Assembly: GCA_900770195.1 (NCBI GenBank)
Contig: CAAGJI010000041.1
Location: forward strand, 1-64,000
Reading direction: 5' to 3'
DNA length: 64,000 nt
From: Oscillospiraceae bacterium
GTDB lineage: Bacteria > Bacillota > Clostridia > Oscillospirales > Ruminococcaceae
Shown: one piece after another, positions 60,535-64,000 of the stretch
Layout: each line of letters starts with the position of its first letter
How positions within the stretch are numbered: position 1 is the first letter of the stretch
Made by a program: the position numbers and the translations under genes
Notes under the pieces: model-generated
What the model was told of the DNA's origin: nothing
The model's input: the letters and a program-made list of their open reading frames with translations, nothing else
The model's database searches: none

Positions 60535-61629
60535 TTATATTCTTACATTATACTCCAAAAGAACATCGCCGTCAAGTGCTTTTATGTCAGGTTCAGAAAG
60601 TACATATGCTTCATACGGAAAATTAATACCCATTCCTCCTACTGGAGATTTTGCAGTTTTTCCGCCAAAAATCTTAGGCGCAATATACACCTGAACTTTA
60701 TTTACAATTTTTTCTTCAAATGCTGATGCGTGAATTTCTCCTCCGCCCTCAATTAAAACACTGTCTATTTTCTTTTCTCCAAGATAATTCATAACAGATG
60801 AAAGCAAAATACGTCTGTTTTTTTCTTCTGCCTTAAATATTTCAACACCCTTTTCTTCAAGTGCTTTTATCTTTTCACTGTAATTTGAAAGAGTTGCAAC
60901 TATAAGCGGGATTTCTTTTGCAGTTTTCACAAGTTCCGAATCAAGGGGTATTCTTAAATTGCTGTCGCAAACTACTCTCACAGGGTCAGAAGGGTTTTCA
61001 CATCTGCAATTAAGCATAGGGTTATCATTTAAAACCGTTCCTATTCCAACAAGTATAGCAGCAACTTTTTTTCTTGTCTGATGTGTATGTTCTCTTGAAG
61101 CTTCATTTGAAATCCATTTTGATTTTCCCGTTGCTGTTGTAATTTTTCCGTCAGCAGTCATCGCATATTTTAATATAACATAAGGTTTTTTATGAGTTAT
61201 ATAATAGAAAAATATGTCGTTCAACTTGTCGCATTTTTCTTTCATAAAATGTGTAACGACTTCTATTCCGTTTTCACGAAGAATTTTTATTCCTTTTCCT
61301 GCAACAAGCGGATTAGGGTCATCTGAACCAACATAAACTTTTTTTATTCCCGAAGCAATAACTGCATCTGTACAAGGCGGATTTTTTCCGTAATGACAGC
61401 AAGGTTCAAGCGTCACATACATTTCAGCACCCTCAGGTGACTCTGTACAGTTTTTCAACGCATTCCTTTCAGCGTGAAGTGTACCATATTTCATATGATA
61501 CCCCTCGCCTATTATTCTGCCGTTTTTAACAATAACCGCACCAACAAGCGGATTAGGATTTACAAATCCTGTTCCGAGTTTTGCAAGTTCAATTGCACGA
61601 AGCATATATCTCTGATTATTTTCAGACAT
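60535..61629 (-). CDS. ribD: Riboflavin biosynthesis deaminase/reductase RibD
   Basis: The 364-residue bifunctional enzyme deaminates and reduces the pyrimidine intermediate of riboflavin synthesis. The N-terminal deaminase has the zinc motifs HAERNAL and EPCCHYGKNPPCTDAVI. The reductase half shows TADGKITTATGKSKWISNEA, RKKVAAILVGIGTVLNDNP and VLIEGGGEIHASAF. RibE, RibBA and RibH do not follow, and no FMN riboswitch was seen. It begins 4 bp after the penicillin-binding protein gene ends, with AAAGGGTG at the start. Confidence 0.95.
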   Translation of the reverse strand: MSENNQRYMLRAIELAKLGTGFVNPNPLVGAVIVKNGRIIGEGYHMKYGTLHAERNALKNCTESPEGAEMYVTLEPCCHYGKNPPCTDAVIASGIKKVYVGSDDPNPLVAGKGIKILRENGIEVVTHFMKEKCDKLNDIFFYYITHKKPYVILKYAMTADGKITTATGKSKWISNEASREHTHQTRKKVAAILVGIGTVLNDNPMLNCRCENPSDPVRVVCDSNLRIPLDSELVKTAKEIPLIVATLSNYSEKIKALEEKGVEIFKAEEKNRRILLSSVMNYLGEKKIDSVLIEGGGEIHASAFEEKIVNKVQVYIAPKIFGGKTAKSPVGGMGINFPYEAYVLSEPDIKALDGDVLLEYNVRI

Positions 61630-61633
61630 ATTA

Positions 61634-63217
61634 TCACCCTTTCAATTTATAAATTCCGTCAGCAATTTTTCTGAAAAGCGGTGCAGCATCTTTGTTTCCC
61701 GAGTCTGCATCTTCAACAAGAACAGTAACCGCATATTCAGGGTTATTTGCAGGAAAAAATCCTGTCAGCCAAGCATTATTCAGTTCTTTGCCATTCAAAT
61801 CAAACCTACCTGTCTGTGCAGTTGATGTTTTTACTCCTGCTGATGTGTAAAAAGGCTTTGCCTTTGTTTCATCATTTTTATAAACAACATCTTTCATAAG
61901 ACTTCTAAGATAAAGAGATGTTTCTTTACTCATAACCTCAGCAGAAATATCTTTTTTTCGGTTTTTTATTGTCTTTCCGTCTGATGTGTAACCCTTTATT
62001 ACTTTTGCAGCAGGCATATTTCCGCCATTTGCAATTGCACAGGTAAACTGTGCAACTTGAAGAGGCGTTGCGGTAAGTTTTCCCTGACCAAATGAAAAAT
62101 TAGCTTTTTCTCCGCTTTTTTCGATATCAGACAAAGATGGAAGTGTTCCGCTGTCTGATAAAATATCACCGCTTAAAACAATTTCTCTTCCAAATCCGAA
62201 ACGCATTGCTGTTTTTAAAAAATAGTCTGAATCAATTCTTTTGCCAAGTTCTATAAAAAATGGATTACACGAATTAACAAGTGCCTTTGAAACGTCCTGT
62301 TTTCCGTGTCCGTCAAGATTATGACAATGAAAATCCGAACCGTCTATTGTTATTTTGCCGTCGCATTCGTACATAAAATTTTTATCAGTTCCAAGTTCGT
62401 GTGCCGCAGCACAAGTTACAAGTTTAAAAACAGAACCGACACTGTAAGCACACAATGCCCTGTTTAAAAGCGGGGAATCTTCATTTTTAAGTGCCTTGCT
62501 TATTTCAGACCTTTTATATAACGGAAAACTTGCCATTGCAAGAATATCTCCGCTTTTTACGTCCATAACAACAGCTGCACCTTTTTTTACATTTCCGCAA
62601 ACTTCTTCACATATTTTCTGAATATCCGAATCCAGCGTTAAAACAACTCCGCTTTCAACATTTTCATCTGAAACAGAAATATCCCTTCCTTTAAGAACTC
62701 CGCCCTGTGCATCAGATGAAAAAGTTATTTCAACATCTTTTCCATTTCCACGCAAAACAGGGTCGTATGTCTTTTCTATACCGCATACTCCACTGCCATC
62801 TGATGTGTAACCTGTTATATGAACAGCTAAATCATCATCTGAATATCTTAGAGGAATTTCAAAAACATAAATATCATCTGATTCAAAATTATTTTCAGTA
62901 ACTTTGCAGACAAACGGTTTTCCCGTCTTTATATTTTCAGAAAATTTCTCTTTATCAACAACATATTTTCTTATTTTGCTGATACTTTCAGGATTCGGAA
63001 TAACAACCGCCTTGTAAACTTTTTTCCTGTTTACAAGAGGATTCATATTTTTATCATATATCATTCCGTCAATATGTCCTGCTGTGACTGTGTACTTTCC
63101 GTTTTCTGAAAAAACAGACATATACTCTTTTGATGAAATAATAAAACATAATCTTATCATGCAAAGAAGAAACATAATTAAAATTAAAAATGAAACGAAT
63201 GCAACACGTTTTTTCAT
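61634..63217 (-). CDS. Class B penicillin-binding protein (transpeptidase)
   Basis: The 527-residue protein has one N-terminal membrane helix (VAFVSFLILIMFLLCMIRLCF), a dimerisation-type domain, and a transpeptidase domain with the active-site SVFK in YSVGSVFKLVTC. SCN is in LVNSCNPFFIELG. The third motif is KTSTAQTG, where the KTG motif reads KTS. It is shorter than FtsI or SpoVD (580-730 residues) and has no PASTA domain. It cross-links peptidoglycan, possibly in elongation or sporulation. It lies between dtd and ribD. The start is ATG 63217 with AGGTGG; GTG 63226 overlaps that site. Confidence 0.9.
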   Translation of the reverse strand: MKKRVAFVSFLILIMFLLCMIRLCFIISSKEYMSVFSENGKYTVTAGHIDGMIYDKNMNPLVNRKKVYKAVVIPNPESISKIRKYVVDKEKFSENIKTGKPFVCKVTENNFESDDIYVFEIPLRYSDDDLAVHITGYTSDGSGVCGIEKTYDPVLRGNGKDVEITFSSDAQGGVLKGRDISVSDENVESGVVLTLDSDIQKICEEVCGNVKKGAAVVMDVKSGDILAMASFPLYKRSEISKALKNEDSPLLNRALCAYSVGSVFKLVTCAAAHELGTDKNFMYECDGKITIDGSDFHCHNLDGHGKQDVSKALVNSCNPFFIELGKRIDSDYFLKTAMRFGFGREIVLSGDILSDSGTLPSLSDIEKSGEKANFSFGQGKLTATPLQVAQFTCAIANGGNMPAAKVIKGYTSDGKTIKNRKKDISAEVMSKETSLYLRSLMKDVVYKNDETKAKPFYTSAGVKTSTAQTGRFDLNGKELNNAWLTGFFPANNPEYAVTVLVEDADSGNKDAAPLFRKIADGIYKLKG

Positions 63218-63268
63218 AACAGCCACCTTTTTCTACTTTATAATATGGCTATTATGTGCTTTTTTTCA

Positions 63269-63712
63269 TTATTTATCCGTATCAAGAATTATTGTAAACG
63301 GACCGTCATTGCAAAGTGACACTTTCATATCCGCACCAAATATTCCATGTTCCACTTTTGTCTGCATTATTTCCTTTGATTTTTCAAGGAAATATTCATA
63401 AAGTTTTTCCGCTTCTTCGGGATTTTTTGCGTGAGTGAAACCGGGTCTGTTTTTTTTGCAGTCTGCATAAAGTGTAAATTGCGAAACAACAAGTATTTCA
63501 CCCTTTACATCTGCAAGCGAAAGATTTGTTTTATCGTTTTCATCTGCAAAAATTCTCAGTTTGTTTATTTTATTTACAAGCCACAGAACATTTTCTTCTG
63601 TGTCATCTCTGCCTATTCCGAGAAAAACAAGAAGACCTTTTCCTATTTCACCTGTTATTTTTCCGTCAACTGAAACAGAAGCATTCAGAACTCTTTGTAA
63701 TACTGCCCTCAT
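63269..63712 (-). CDS. dtd: D-aminoacyl-tRNA deacylase Dtd
   Basis: The 147-residue enzyme removes D-amino acids from mischarged tRNA. It begins MRAVLQRVLNASVSVDGKI and contains the conserved VVSQFTLYADCKKNRPGF and the catalytic loop NDGPFTIIL in place of the usual NxGPVT. Length fits the family. It starts 9 bp after the truncated gene and precedes the penicillin-binding protein gene. Confidence 0.95.
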   Translation of the reverse strand: MRAVLQRVLNASVSVDGKITGEIGKGLLVFLGIGRDDTEENVLWLVNKINKLRIFADENDKTNLSLADVKGEILVVSQFTLYADCKKNRPGFTHAKNPEEAEKLYEYFLEKSKEIMQTKVEHGIFGADMKVSLCNDGPFTIILDTDK

Positions 63713-63721
63713 ATCTGCACC

Positions 63722-64000
63722 TTACCAAGCCTTTATTTCTGTATAATCATCTGAAACTGTTACAGGATATTTTGCAAGATAACTTTCATATGTTGACTTG
63801 TATTTATCTGAAACCATAGCACCTTCAACTTTAGATTTCCAGGCTTCAACGCCTTCACCGCCATAGTAAATTATATATGTACCTTTTGAAAGTTCAAATT
63901 TTTCAACATCACCTGTTTTTCTTGAATCATCAAAAGTCCAGTCGTTTAAATCTGAAACAAGATAATTTTCAGTTACATTTTCATATAATCCGCCTGAATA
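63722..64000 (-). CDS. C-terminal part of an unrecognised protein, cut by the window edge
   Basis: Ninety-two codons of an open frame run from base 64000 to the TAA at 63724-63722. The fragment reads YSGGLYENVTENYL at its start and ends DDYTEIKAW, with GTYIIYYGGEGVEAWKSKVE in the middle. It is hydrophilic with several Tyr and Trp residues and no membrane helix in this part. The ribosome binding site of dtd lies just after it, so the two are probably cotranscribed. I do not recognise the family. Confidence 0.6.
   Translation of the reverse strand, partial: YSGGLYENVTENYLVSDLNDWTFDDSRKTGDVEKFELSKGTYIIYYGGEGVEAWKSKVEGAMVSDKYKSTYESYLAKYPVTVSDDYTEIKAW

Noticed and set aside
1..64000. CRISPR array, phage or integrated plasmid in the window
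   Set aside because: No regular spaced repeats, integrase, phage structural genes or conjugation genes were seen. Gene content is chromosomal.

Overview
The window is AT-rich, with compact and mostly operonic genes, sigma-A-type promoters with 17-18 bp spacers, and strong GGAGG ribosome binding sites. Anaerobic enzymes (HydG for [FeFe]-hydrogenase, oxygen-sensitive class III ribonucleotide reductase NrdD, hybrid cluster protein, four-subunit pyruvate:ferredoxin oxidoreductase) occur beside two secreted proteins with type I dockerins and long threonine linkers, one of them a GH9-dockerin-GH16 glucanase. This points to a plant-fibre-degrading anaerobic Firmicute of the Oscillospiraceae, most likely a Ruminococcus. 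The assignment is by inference; there is no rRNA gene in the window.

Layout. 1-4.6 kb: a MITE-like inverted-repeat element, a HipA-like kinase, hydG and a BspA-like leucine-rich-repeat (LRR) protein. 4.6-6.1 kb (minus): an XRE repressor fused to an AlaA-type aminotransferase, with four copies of a 13-bp candidate operator and an internal translation start. 6.3-11.6 kb: a small HMA metal-binding protein, then ispD-ispF, a DUF3343/cysteine desulfurase pair and the c-di-AMP genes cdaA-cdaR. 11.9-14.8 kb: a dockerin protein with no recognised catalytic domain. 14.9-18.0 kb (minus): asnB-pyrB, where PyrB carries a PyrI-type zinc domain. 18.1-21.4 kb: a degenerate SGNH protein and nrdD. 21.5-29.6 kb (minus): the dockerin glucanase and a 1589-residue protein with a type IV prepilin leader and LRRs.

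30.1-41.6 kb (minus): an eight-gene msm-like operon. It has a sugar-binding lipoprotein, two permeases, sucrose phosphorylase, alpha-galactosidase, galactokinase, GalT and a GH31 alpha-glucosidase, and it diverges from an AraC activator with a shared inverted repeat. Together these would import raffinose-type sugars, remove galactose, phosphorolyse the sucrose and send galactose into the Leloir pathway. The ABC ATPase, GalE and phosphoglucomutase are not in the window. 42.8-49.8 kb: hcp, then (minus) a LysR regulator, porCDAB with an aminotransferase, and two tandem tRNA-Gln(CUG) genes.

50.0-55.5 kb: an HD-domain protein and a CmpB-like membrane protein, a small membrane protein plus P1B ATPase pair that resembles mycobacterial PacL1-CtpC, and enolase. 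The HMA gene, the ATPase pair and enolase share a GTTAG...CTAAC-type dyad centred at the same distance from the -10 box, so they may form a small metal regulon. 55.5-64.0 kb (minus): a housekeeping run, in transcription order a truncated unknown gene, dtd, a class B penicillin-binding protein, ribD, a DUF4317 gene, a Ca-type P2A ATPase and coaBC. All functions are read from motifs and context only; no database search was possible.
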